From: Bacteroidota bacterium
GTDB lineage: Bacteria; Bacteroidota; Bacteroidia; Palsa-965
Length of the DNA stretch: 51,873 nucleotides
Direction: 5' to 3'
Assembly: GCA_013298545.1 (NCBI GenBank)
Contig: JAAFIA010000026.1
Location: 1 to 51,873 of the forward strand
Each line of letters starts with the position of its first letter. Position 1 is the first letter of the stretch. Shown here one piece after another: positions 27,946 through 33,565 of the stretch. The notes beneath the pieces were generated by a model. It had not been told where the DNA came from. It saw only the letters and a program-made list of their open reading frames with translations, and did not search any database. Both the position numbers and the translations under genes were made by a program.

Positions 27946-29338
27946 CCATTCGGACAATTTTTGGTGTAAACATACCCAGAACCTCAACCAAATCTTCTTG
28001 CGCACGCATAACGGTATGAATGTCTTTGTACGCTTGCGGAGCTTCATCCGTTCCACCGCCAATCAAGGTTACGCCATGATCTTTGAGCATTGTTTTCAAC
28101 GCATTTGCGGTAACCGCCTGCATCGCTTTAGTTCGCGACATCTGACGACCAGCGCCATGCGAAGCCGATTGAATGGAAGCTACTTCACCTTTCCCACGCA
28201 CAACAAAACCTGGAGCCGTCATCGATCCCGGAATAATTCCGAGAACACCTTTTCCGGCAGGCGTAGCACCTTTGCGGTGAACAATCAATTCGCGTCCATC
28301 GACAATTTCTTTCCACGCAAAGTTGTGGTGATTTTCAATTCGCGCTAAAGGCTCGAAACCAATTGCTTTTGCAATGCGATCGTGAATACGGTGATGACAA
28401 GCCGAAGCATAATCACCCGCCAAGTTCATGGCCGCCCAGTATTCCAAACCTTCTTGCGTATCGAGTGAAAGCCACGCCAAATGTTTTGCCTCTTTTGGAA
28501 GCTGTGTCAACTTCATCGCCAAACGTGTATAATGTCCGGCAATGGTTGCACCCAATCCGCGCGAACCCGAATGCGACAACAACGCCACATATTTTCCTGG
28601 AGCAAGATTCATATCGTTATCGGCATGCAGAATTTCAATCAAACCAAATTCTACAAAATGGTTTCCAGAACCAGAAGTTCCCAACTGACGATACGCTTTG
28701 TTTTGCAGTTCGCGCACCAATGGAATTGTTTTGAATTCGTCGCGTTCAAAAATCGCATGTTCACTACGCTCTTTGATTTCGCCACCCGTTCCAAAATTCG
28801 TGTTGTCGAGCAACGCTTTTTTAAGTGGCGACGCATAACGCGCAAACACCTCTTCCGACATGTCGAAAACAGTCATACACATACGACAACCAATATCAAC
28901 ACCAACACCGTATGGAATCACTGCGTTTTCAGTGGCCAACACACCGCCAATCGGAAGGCCGTAACCTTGATGCGCATCAGGCATCAAAGCTCCTGCAACA
29001 GAAACTGGCAGACGAATGGCAATATCCATTTGCGAACGTGCACCAGCATCGATATGCGCTTCGCCGTAAATCGCATATTCACGCGCTTCGTCAACCAATG
29101 AAAATGTAAGTCCGTCTTGAATTTTTTTACCAATCAAGGCAACCGCAATTTTTCCAAGAAATTCATCTTCCGTAAATGCCTCTGGATTTTCTAAAACTTC
29201 TTTCAAAACCACCAAGGCATCTTCCAACGAATGATGTTTGTAATGCTGATGCATTACTTGAATAGCTACGCCAATGGCTTTGTTTTGTGGGTAACCAATT
29301 TTTCGCAAGTCTTTACCTTGCAGTTTTAATTTAGCCAT
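27938..29338 (-). CDS. rtcB: RNA-splicing/repair ligase RtcB
   Basis: 466 aa. GTP- and Mn-dependent ligase that joins 2',3'-cyclic-phosphate (or 3'-phosphate) and 5'-OH RNA ends, as left by tRNA-cleaving toxins. All signatures are present: MPDAHQGYGLPIGGVLA, GVGVDIGCRMCM (metal Cys), GTSGSGNHFVEFG, HSGSRGLG, ENHHNFAW, IIPGSM and SASHGAGRQMSRT with the His that takes GMP. It is the last gene of the minus-strand unit rsr / tRNA-like array / TPR gene / rtcB. No rtcA cyclase and no RtcR regulator gene is in the window. A 52-codon ORF ends one base before its start. Confidence 0.96.
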   Translation of the reverse strand: MAKLKLQGKDLRKIGYPQNKAIGVAIQVMHQHYKHHSLEDALVVLKEVLENPEAFTEDEFLGKIAVALIGKKIQDGLTFSLVDEAREYAIYGEAHIDAGARSQMDIAIRLPVSVAGALMPDAHQGYGLPIGGVLATENAVIPYGVGVDIGCRMCMTVFDMSEEVFARYASPLKKALLDNTNFGTGGEIKERSEHAIFERDEFKTIPLVRELQNKAYRQLGTSGSGNHFVEFGLIEILHADNDMNLAPGKYVALLSHSGSRGLGATIAGHYTRLAMKLTQLPKEAKHLAWLSLDTQEGLEYWAAMNLAGDYASACHHRIHDRIAKAIGFEPLARIENHHNFAWKEIVDGRELIVHRKGATPAGKGVLGIIPGSMTAPGFVVRGKGEVASIQSASHGAGRQMSRTKAMQAVTANALKTMLKDHGVTLIGGGTDEAPQAYKDIHTVMRAQEDLVEVLGMFTPKIVRMDG

Positions 29339-29339
29339 A

Positions 29340-29498
29340 TTATTTTTTTTGGATCAACTTGATCCGAGCTAGTTGTGTGAATAATTTAGAAACGAAATTA
29401 CGTTTCCCTTCGAAAGGTGCTGTATAAAGTTTATCTCCATACATGCAAACCGGTTGGTTGCCCTTGACGGGCGAACGAAGTAAAAAAGAATTTTTCAT
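29340..29498 (-). CDS. Small ORF directly upstream of rtcB (52 aa)
   Basis: Begins MKNSFLLRSPVKGNQPVCMY and ends ARIKLIQKK; its stop codon is one base before the rtcB ATG, which favours coupled translation. Composition is protein-like and basic. The frame stays open upstream, and a GTG start at 29591 would give 83 aa. No family is recognised. Its last codons contain a perfect 7-bp inverted repeat (29351-29365) that could form a hairpin over the rtcB start region. Confidence 0.4.
   Translation of the reverse strand: MKNSFLLRSPVKGNQPVCMYGDKLYTAPFEGKRNFVSKLFTQLARIKLIQKK
29351..29365. promoter_or_regulatory. Perfect inverted repeat just upstream of rtcB
   Basis: GGATCAA-C-TTGATCC, 7-bp arms around one base, 12 bases before the rtcB start. 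It could be an operator or a small RNA hairpin that controls rtcB translation. Confidence 0.35.
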
Positions 29499-29521
29499 CG
29501 ATTGCAAAATTGAAGGGTGAA

Positions 29522-29668
29522 TTAATACAGGAATAGACCAACAATAAGGTGTGCCAACAGATAAGCTAAAATTACTTTTTCCAGCACACACAATCGGTTT
29601 AGAAGATTTCGCACGAAACCTTTCAAACGGATTTTTTCGAGTACACGATTTATGCGTATTGTTTTCAT
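29522..29668 (-). CDS. Candidate small membrane peptide (48 aa) with perfect Shine-Dalgarno
   Basis: ATG at 29668 is preceded by AGGAGG (29675-29680) with 6 nt spacing, striking in a genome where most genes lack such a site. The product starts MKTIRINRVLEKIRLKGF, basic and amphipathic, and ends EKVILAYLLAHLIVGLFLY, a hydrophobic helix long enough to insert in a membrane. It lies 34 bases after tRNA-Tyr and before the 52-aa ORF and rtcB. It looks like a small membrane-active or toxin-like peptide, but conservation has not been tested and chance is possible. Confidence 0.4.
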   Translation of the reverse strand: MKTIRINRVLEKIRLKGFVRNLLNRLCVLEKVILAYLLAHLIVGLFLY

Positions 29669-29701
29669 TTGAAACCTCCTTTCTTTTTTATTTTTTGTTT
29701 G

Positions 29702-29785
29702 TGGATGCAGTAAGAATCGAACTTACTCAGCCCGAAGGCACAGGTTTTACAGGCCCGCACGGCTCTCCAGCTCCGTGGTACATCC
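29702..29785 (-). tRNA. tRNA-Tyr(GTA)-like, last element of the array
   Basis: 84 nt. Acceptor GGATGTA/TGCATCC (one wobble), anticodon loop CTGTAAA (GTA), class II variable arm GCC-TTCG-GGC as expected for bacterial tRNA-Tyr, T-loop TTCGATT on a perfect GTAAG/CTTAC stem. The anticodon stem has a C-A mismatch. No CCA encoded. Confidence 0.75.
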
Positions 29786-29831
29786 AAAATGTATTTTGTA
29801 AACGTGTTATGAATACGCATACAAAAACCCT

Positions 29832-29880
29832 CCTCAGCGTTTGAAACGCGGAGGCACGAGATTCGCGTTTGTAACGCGAA
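29832..29880. repeat. Two REP-like hairpins, 3' side of the tRNA array
   Basis: CCTC-A-GCGTT-TGA-AACGC-G-GAGG (29832-29854) and TTCGCGTT-TGT-AACGCGAA (29862-29880). They share the GCGTT-loop-AACGC core with three hairpins at 32481-32636. Confidence 0.6.
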
Positions 29881-30036
29881 AATTCATTTGATTTCAAAAT
29901 CGTATCGCTAGCCTGATACTAATGAATCTCAGAAATGCTTATTTCATCCCAATGAATTGTGAGAAGACTAGATTTTTTGTCAGACAATACTACTTTTTGC
30001 TTTAAGACAAGCATGCAAGCACGATTTAATTTTGTG

Positions 30037-30109
30037 GGGCATCAAGAGGGATTCGAACCCAAAACTCCAGCTTCACAGGCCAGCGTGTTACCATTACACC
30101 AGTGATACC
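30037..30109 (-). tRNA. tRNA-His(GTG)-like
   Basis: 73 nt. Acceptor GGTATCA/TGATGCC, anticodon loop CTGTGAA (GTG), discriminator C as in bacterial tRNA-His, T-loop TTCGAAT. The T-stem is imperfect, and the base before position 1 is T, so the encoded G-1 identity element is missing. 3' flank CAC, no CCA. Confidence 0.75.
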
Positions 30110-30139
30110 ATGATGTTGTGTTTGGCACAACAAAAAATG

Positions 30140-30211
30140 TGGACAAAGCAGGACTCGAACCTACACGCCCCCGTCTTCAGCGGGGCGCTCTACCATTGGA
30201 GCTATTTGTCC
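30140..30211 (-). tRNA. tRNA-Phe(GAA)-like
   Basis: 72 nt. Perfect acceptor GGACAAA/TTTGTCC, D-arm TAGCTCCAATGGTAGAGC, perfect anticodon stem CCCCG/CGGGG with loop CTGAAGA (GAA), T-loop TTCGAGT, discriminator A. The most canonical member together with Asn. No CCA encoded. Confidence 0.85.
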
Positions 30212-30217
30212 TAGTGC

Positions 30218-30294
30218 TGCTGGCCGGAAAGGGCTTTCACCTTTACCGTTCTCGTACGAATGAGCCGCTCTTCTGTTTGAGCTACACGGCCAGC
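30218..30294 (-). ncRNA. Degenerate tRNA-like RNA with perfect acceptor stem
   Basis: 77 nt. Acceptor GCTGGCC/GGCCAGC is perfect, but the D-loop lacks GG, the anticodon loop is 8 nt (ATTCGTAC, CGT if read as Thr) on a 3-bp stem, and the T-loop TGAAAGC departs from TTCRANY. The acceptor is kept while decoding parts are worn, so translation is unlikely. Confidence 0.6.
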
Positions 30295-30298
30295 AATG

Positions 30299-30370
30299 CG
30301 GGAAAAGAAGGGATTGAACCTCCGACATGTTGCTTAACAGGCAACCGCTCTACCACTGAGCTATTTTCCC
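30299..30370 (-). tRNA. tRNA-Asn(GTT)-like
   Basis: 72 nt. Perfect acceptor GGGAAAA/TTTTCCC, D-arm TAGCTCAGTGGTAGAGC, perfect anticodon stem GTTGC/GCAAC with loop CTGTTAA (GTT), T-loop TTCAATC, discriminator G. No CCA encoded; four bases from the previous element. Confidence 0.85.
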
Positions 30371-30395
30371 AAAACAGATGATCTGTTTGATAAAG

Positions 30396-30469
30396 TCGGG
30401 ATGATTGGACTCGAACCAATACGCTCCTGCTTATGAGGCAGGTGATCTTACCAGATGATCTACATCCCA
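30396..30469 (-). tRNA. tRNA-Met(CAT)-like
   Basis: 74 nt. Anticodon stem CCTGC/GCAGG with loop CTCATAA (CAT), D-stem GATC/GATC, T-stem ATTGG/CCAAT with TTCGAGT. The acceptor begins with T (TGGGATG against CATCCCG), unusual for any tRNA. A CAT anticodon could also be Ile2 after lysidine modification. Confidence 0.75.
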
Positions 30470-30489
30470 ATGATGTATTTATTTTTTTG

Positions 30490-30561
30490 TCGGGATAGCT
30501 GGACTCGAACCAGCAGCTTCCGGTTTCCAAAACCGGTGTGCAGCCTTTGCACTTCATCCCG
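30490..30561 (-). tRNA. tRNA-Pro(TGG)-like
   Basis: 72 nt. Acceptor CGGGATG/TATCCCG, D-stem GTGC/GCAC, anticodon stem CCGGT/ACCGG with loop TTTGGAA (TGG), T-stem GCTGG/CCAGC with TTCGAGT. First base C, as in bacterial tRNA-Pro. Positions 8-9 are AA instead of TA. Confidence 0.78.
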
Positions 30562-30620
30562 TTATTTATTATTTCTGCTGCATTTCAAAAATTCGGAAAG
30601 AAACAGATTTTTAATGTGTT

Positions 30621-30693
30621 GACGATCTGGAAGGATTCGCACCCTCGTCTTCAGGTTCGTAGCCCGAGATTCTTCTGCTGAACTACAGATCGT
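30621..30693 (-). tRNA. tRNA-Arg(ACG)-like
   Basis: 73 nt. Perfect acceptor ACGATCT/AGATCGT with unusual first base A, anticodon loop CTACGAA (ACG, the codon box read after A-to-I editing), T-loop TGCGAAT rather than TTCGAAT, discriminator C. The D-loop AGCAGAAGAA lacks the GG pair. Confidence 0.7.
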
Positions 30694-30701
30694 ATAATGT
30701 G

Positions 30702-30775
30702 TTGACCCGGCTGGACTCGAACCAGCAACCCCCGTGTTAAAAGCACGGTGCTCCACGCAATTAAGCTACGGATCA
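30702..30775 (-). tRNA. tRNA-Lys(TTT)-like
   Basis: 74 nt. Acceptor TGATCCG/CGGGTCA, anticodon stem CCGTG/CACGG with loop CTTTTAA (TTT), T-stem GCTGG/CCAGC with TTCGAGT. First base T. The 32 bases at 30700-30731 (3' half and flank) are identical to 30796-30827 in the neighbouring Ile-like element. Confidence 0.78.
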
Positions 30776-30797
30776 GTATGGTGCATTGCTGCACATG

Positions 30798-30870
30798 TTG
30801 ACCCGGCTGGACTCGAACCAGCAACCCTTGTCGTATCAGGACAATGCGCTAACCATTACGCTACAGATCA
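30798..30870 (-). tRNA. tRNA-Ile(GAT)-like
   Basis: 73 nt. Acceptor TGATCTG/CGGGTCA with two wobbles, D-arm TAGCGTAATGGTTAGCGC, perfect anticodon stem TTGTC/GACAA with loop CTGATAC (GAT), T-arm identical to the Lys-like element. First base T. It shares its 3' half with the Lys-like element but not its 5' half: a mosaic. Confidence 0.78.
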
Positions 30871-30977
30871 ATTTTTGTTTTTGATTTATCCATTGATCCA
30901 AAGCCTTAAGCGAACCCTCTTCAACAAGGATCAGATGGAATAATCTTTCGTTTAATCGTTTTCATGTTTTTATTTTA

Positions 30978-30997
30978 TTAGTTGATATATCAACTGA
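30978..30997. repeat. Perfect AGTTGATATATCAACT palindrome inside the tRNA array
   Basis: TTAGTTGATATATCAACTGA; the central 16 bp are a perfect palindrome in the 166-base gap between the Ile-like and Leu-like elements. It resembles MarR-type operators (GTTGA..TCAAC). Confidence 0.5.
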
Positions 30998-31036
30998 TTT
31001 GTTTTTAATCGGTCTGATAAACTCAAACCATTTCAG

Positions 31037-31122
31037 TAAGTCTGGAGGGATTCGAACCCGCACTAGATGGTTTCTAAGACCATTGCCTCTGCTCCCGATA
31101 ACTATCGGGAGGCTACAGACCT
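31037..31122 (-). tRNA. tRNA-Leu(TAG)-like with a hairpin inserted in the D-loop
   Basis: 86 nt. Acceptor AGGTCTG/CAGACTT, anticodon stem ATGGT/ACCAT with loop CTTAGAA (TAG). The variable region is only 5 nt, although genuine tRNA-Leu is class II. The extra length is in the D-arm: GCCT..AGGC encloses a 9-bp hairpin (31092-31111, CTCCCGATA / TATCGGGAG), a palindrome that looks like an inserted short repeat. Confidence 0.7.
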
Positions 31123-31128
31123 ATTTTG

Positions 31129-31215
31129 CGGAGAGCGAAGGAATCGAACCTTCACCGCTGTTACGCGAAACACCTTAGCAGGATGCCCCGACAAGCCAAT
31201 ATCCGGCTGCTCTCC
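31129..31215 (-). tRNA. tRNA-Ser(GCT)-like
   Basis: 87 nt, class II. Perfect acceptor GGAGAGC/GCTCTCC, anticodon loop CTGCTAA (GCT) on a GCATC/GGTGT stem with wobbles, variable arm CGC-GTAACA-GCG, T-stem GAAGG/CCTTC with TTCGATT, discriminator G. Confidence 0.82.
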
Positions 31216-31225
31216 AATTGTTTTG

Positions 31226-31312
31226 CGGAAGGTGAAAGACTCGAACTTTCAACGGTTTTGATACCGACGGCAGTTTTCAAGACTGCTGCATGACCAGTTA
31301 TGCTAACCTTCC
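31226..31312 (-). tRNA. tRNA-Ser(TGA)-like
   Basis: 87 nt, class II. Perfect acceptor GGAAGGT/ACCTTCC, D-stem GCAT/ATGC, perfect anticodon stem GCAGT/ACTGC with loop CTTGAAA (TGA), variable arm CGGT..ACCG, T-stem GAAAG/CTTTC. Discriminator G followed by CAAAA, like the Ser(GCT) neighbour. Confidence 0.82.
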
Positions 31313-31318
31313 ATGGTG

Positions 31319-31389
31319 CGGAGATGAAGGGAATCGAACCCTCTCTACCCGAGAGACAATCGGGCGTTCTACCACTGAACTACACCTCC
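31319..31389 (-). tRNA. tRNA-Asp(GTC)-like
   Basis: 71 nt. Acceptor GGAGGTG/CATCTCC, D-arm TAGTTCAGTGGTAGAAC, perfect anticodon stem CCCGA/TCGGG with loop TTGTCTC (GTC), T-loop TTCGATT, discriminator G. First array element after the TPR gene. Confidence 0.83.
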
Positions 31390-31395
31390 AAAGGC

Positions 31396-31430
31396 GGCGG
31401 CGTTTCGCGCACCGGACCGCACACGCCGCC
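31396..31430 (-). ncRNA. GC-rich hairpin between the TPR gene and tRNA-Asp
   Basis: GGCGGCGT / ACGCCGCC, 8-bp perfect stem with a 19-nt GC-rich loop, in a locally AT-rich context. No T run, so it is more likely an RNA structure (processing or stability) than a terminator. Confidence 0.45.
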
Positions 31431-31485
31431 ACATGCTGATCCTGAATTTGTCATACGAATAGAATCCATAAGTATCCTTTCTTAT

Positions 31486-32001
31486 TTACTGATTAAAACA
31501 ATACGGAAGCTGATCGATTTCTTTATTTCGGATACGGTCGATGGCTTCCTTGGCTTTTTCCGTATCGCGGGCACAGAGTGATTCGCGTTTGGCAAATCGG
31601 TAATGTCGTAGTGCTTCTTCGTACTCGTGTTTTTTTTCAAACGACAAACCGATTTCCAAACCAACACAAGCATTGCATACTTCTGCATGTTTCAATGCCA
31701 GTTCACCGACTTCCAATAAACGCGCGTGTTTCTGTTGTGCGTTTAAGATTTCTAGCAAACTCATGTAAGTCCAACTTAACTGCGGATCGAAACGAAGGGC
31801 AAGTTCCAAGTGTCGTTCGGCTTTCTGCGAATTGCCAAACTCTTCGGAGTGAATCATCGCCAACTCGTAATGCGCTTTCGCGTGAGAAGGTTCTTCTTCC
31901 AGCACTTCTTCCAACAACCGCAACGCTTTTACCGTATTTCCGTAATCGCGTTTTTGCGCTGCTTTCAAGTATTTTTCTTCTATTGAAAGATAGATGTTCA
32001 T
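31486..32001 (-). CDS. TPR protein encoded inside the tRNA-like array
   Basis: 171 aa, cytosolic (no signal peptide). Helix pairs with TPR spacing: VKALRLLEEVLEEEPSHAKA, YELAMIHSEEFGNSQKAERH, LELALRFDPQLSWTYMSLLE, VGLEIGLSFEKKHEYEEALR. Cysteines occur at CNAC and near the C-terminus (YCFNQ). TPR proteins bind other proteins, so it may connect Rsr, RtcB or a tRNA-processing enzyme. Its ATG is 20 bases after the Gln-like element and its end is 96 bases before the Asp-like one, on the same strand as rsr and rtcB, so it is almost certainly co-transcribed with them. No named family is recognised. Confidence 0.8.
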   Translation of the reverse strand: MNIYLSIEEKYLKAAQKRDYGNTVKALRLLEEVLEEEPSHAKAHYELAMIHSEEFGNSQKAERHLELALRFDPQLSWTYMSLLEILNAQQKHARLLEVGELALKHAEVCNACVGLEIGLSFEKKHEYEEALRHYRFAKRESLCARDTEKAKEAIDRIRNKEIDQLPYCFNQ

Positions 32002-32021
32002 TGTTCTGTTTTTTTTAACTG

Positions 32022-32092
32022 ATGCCGGAACAGGTATCGAACCTGTATGCTCAGAATCAAAATCTGATGTCCTACCGTTAGACGACCCGGCA
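32022..32092 (-). tRNA. tRNA-Gln(TTG)-like
   Basis: 71 nt. Acceptor TGCCGGG/TCCGGCA with first base T (bacterial tRNA-Gln often has U1), anticodon stem TCAGA/TCTGA with loop TTTTGAT (TTG), T-stem ACAGG/CCTGT with TTCGATA. The 3' end is 20 bases before the TPR start codon. No CCA encoded. Confidence 0.82.
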
Positions 32093-32098
32093 ATGTTG

Positions 32099-32150
32099 CC
32101 GGATAGCTGTGGCGTTTTTGTTTTTTTGTATTCCGCTACATGTTATCCAG
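32099..32150 (-). ncRNA. Hairpin RNA of tRNA-like length
   Basis: On the minus strand CTGGATA pairs with TATCCGG and, inside, TGTAGCG with CGCCACA (one mismatch), leaving an A-rich loop of ~19 nt. It ends 6 bases before the Gln-like element. It could be a collapsed tRNA whose arms were lost while an acceptor-like stem remains. Confidence 0.4.
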
Positions 32151-32212
32151 TTTGCGGAAAGGTTGTTTATTGAAGTTCATTTTTCGGTTTTTTAAATGCG
32201 TTAATAAATGAA

Positions 32213-32270
32213 GATTGGGCAAAAAGCGAAATGGATTTCTTTGTAATGCTCTACCACTGAGCTACCCGAT
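32213..32270 (-). ncRNA. Truncated tRNA-like RNA (58 nt) with intact D-arm
   Basis: Perfect D-arm TAGCTCAGTGGTAGAGC and an acceptor-like pair ATCGGGT / GCCCAAT, but no recognisable anticodon arm or T-loop; a GAAAT-CC-ATTTC hairpin takes their place. Confidence 0.5.
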
Positions 32271-32278
32271 TGCATACA

Positions 32279-32350
32279 CAACCGGAGCACGACTCGAACG
32301 TGCGACCATTGCATTAGAGTGCGAAGTATTCCATCTCTACGACACCAATC
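32279..32350 (-). ncRNA. Degenerate tRNA-like RNA with 6-nt anticodon loop
   Basis: 72 nt if the acceptor is GATTGGT/TCCGGTT; a 58-nt form starting at 32336 without D-arm pairs equally well. T-arm GCACG-TTCGAGT-CGTGC is perfect. The anticodon hairpin GCA-CTCTAA-TGC has only six loop bases, one fewer than the related Gly element, so it cannot decode normally. Confidence 0.55.
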
Positions 32351-32372
32351 TTTTTTCTGTTGTGAATTGTTG

Positions 32373-32444
32373 AGCAGAACGTGAGAGTCGAACTCACTCC
32401 TTCGCATTGGAAGTGCGCGATGCCGCCATGAACACCTGTTCTGC
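32373..32444 (-). tRNA. tRNA-Gly(TCC)-like
   Basis: 72 nt. Perfect acceptor GCAGAAC/GTTCTGC, anticodon loop CTTCCAA (TCC) with stem GCGCA/TGCGA (one mismatch), perfect T-stem GTGAG/CTCAC with TTCGACT. Discriminator T. The D-arm is weak. Confidence 0.75.
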
Positions 32445-32480
32445 TTGTGTGTGATTTTTTGCGTAGTGCGTGAGGATAAC

Positions 32481-32636
32481 TTCTACGCGTTTGCAACGCG
32501 TAGAAACGAAATTCGTTAGCCTTGGGCTAACAACGCGAAATCAGAAATCATGAAAGGCATAAATTAGTTAAACGAAAAATTCATCTAACGCGCGTTGCAA
32601 ACGCGCTTCTGATGCATACGCGTTGCAAACGCGTAT
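32481..32636. repeat. Cluster of REP-like hairpins inside the tRNA array
   Basis: TTCTACGCGTT-TGC-AACGCGTAGAA (32481-32505, 11 bp), GTTAGCC-TTG-GGCTAAC (32515-32531), GCGCGTT-GCA-AACGCGC (32590-32606) and ATACGCGTT-GCA-AACGCGTAT (32616-32636). The 252-base gap between Gly-like and the next element holds these and little else. Loops TGC and GCA show that copies lie in both orientations. Confidence 0.65.
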
Positions 32637-32696
32637 GAGCCCTTATTCTAACGCACCAAAAAATCATTGAAGTAAAAAGCAGATCTGCTTTCATTT

Positions 32697-32754
32697 GCCG
32701 AAGCAAAGGATGGATTCGAACCATTTGAGCCAGAAGTATCAGATCTATACGACA
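32697..32754 (-). ncRNA. tRNA-like fragment (T-arm plus shared 5' element)
   Basis: T-arm ATGG-TTCGAAT-CCAT is clear and the 5' part is one copy of the ~24-nt shared element, but the anticodon arm and a matching acceptor are absent. Probably a recombined remnant. Confidence 0.4.
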
Positions 32755-32891
32755 TTCAATGAGGTCAAACAAGTTGCGCGTAATGAATGTGTGTATTGTT
32801 GATTTCGTTAAGAGCGAAGAACTACACAACAACGACAGCACAACTTGTAAGTCATTAAAAACAGAGCAACAAAACCATAGCTATTTAATAC

Positions 32892-32968
32892 TATTCCCTA
32901 CCGGAATCGAACCGGCTGCTTGTTCTTTAAAACAAATCGACACCTTATGAAGTCGAAATTTTTGGAAT
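32892..32968 (-). ncRNA. Degenerate tRNA-like RNA with 6-nt anticodon loop
   Basis: 77 nt. T-arm GCCGG-TTCGATT-CCGGT is good, D-stem TCGAC/GTCGA has 5 bp, anticodon stem TTGTT/AACAA is perfect but the loop TTAAAG has six bases. Acceptor ATTCCAA/AGGGAAT pairs at five of seven positions. Confidence 0.5.
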
Positions 32969-33081
32969 TTGAAGTTTTCACTTGAAACTTGAAATTTCTA
33001 CATATCAGGGAGCGAAGTAAGCCATGCTACGACATCTGTTTTATAAATTATACAGCAGCAAAAGCGAGGTGAAGCGGAGAT

Positions 33082-33149
33082 TCTCGTATAGGGATTTGCA
33101 CCCTTCCCGAATGATAACATTCAGGCCCTTCTCCTGGTTGCGACGAAGG
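33082..33149 (-). ncRNA. Degenerate tRNA-like RNA with over-long anticodon stem
   Basis: 68 nt. T-arm AAGGG-TGCAAAT-CCCTA; the central hairpin CCTGAAT-GTTATC-ATTCGGG has 7 bp and a 6-nt loop instead of 5 bp and 7 nt. Acceptor CCTTCGT/ACGAGAA is partial; no canonical D-arm. Confidence 0.45.
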
Positions 33150-33181
33150 AAATCACTTCTACGGCATGCTGTATATTTCAA

Positions 33182-33263
33182 GGTCTCCTCGCCGGGATTC
33201 GAACCCGGAACTTTCATCTAGCAATGAAATCGTCTGACTCTAAATGCGCTTCCCTACTGAGAC
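33182..33263 (-). ncRNA. Degenerate tRNA-like RNA with GCT-like anticodon
   Basis: 82 nt. Strong T-arm CCGGG-TTCGAAT-CCCGG; outer stem GTCTC/GAGAC with two extra bases on the 3' side; central hairpin TTTCA..TGAAA with TTGCTAGA loop (8 nt, GCT if T33 is kept). The D-region is long and irregular. Confidence 0.5.
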
Positions 33264-33317
33264 TTTTGTCAGGTTCGGTGCTTCTGCAAAATCTACCCAT
33301 AACAGCGCGCAGCCGTT

Positions 33318-33387
33318 ACCGGAATATTCAGACTTGACACGGTTCATGAACTTTTTCCGCCGCTTTGCCTTTTAAGCTACGAAGAGG
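33318..33387 (-). ncRNA. tRNA-like remnant with D-arm only
   Basis: A D-arm-like TAGCTTAAAAGGCAAAGC at 33362-33379 (minus) follows CTCTTCG. A T-loop-like TCTGAAT is downstream, but no acceptor closes the element. Boundaries are approximate. Confidence 0.3.
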
Positions 33388-33493
33388 AATGGATGTACTT
33401 GTTTTTTTTCACAACAGTATTTCAAAGAACGAGTTTTACTTTTTAATAATTGGGCAACAGTCGAAAAGTCGATTTTTTTGAACTACATCGCTT

Positions 33494-33565
33494 GCGCGAA
33501 GACGTGATTTGAACACGCATCCTCCAGTTTACGAAACCAGCGTTCTACCGAAGTAATACTTCTCT
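33494..33565 (-). tRNA. tRNA-Thr(CGT)-like, first element after rsr
   Basis: 72 nt. Anticodon stem CTGGT/ACTGG with loop TTCGTAA (CGT), T-stem GCGTG/CACGT with TTCAAAT. Acceptor AGAGAAG/CTTCGCG pairs at five of seven positions and starts with A. The D-arm is shortened to TTC-GGTA-GAA. Confidence 0.6.
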
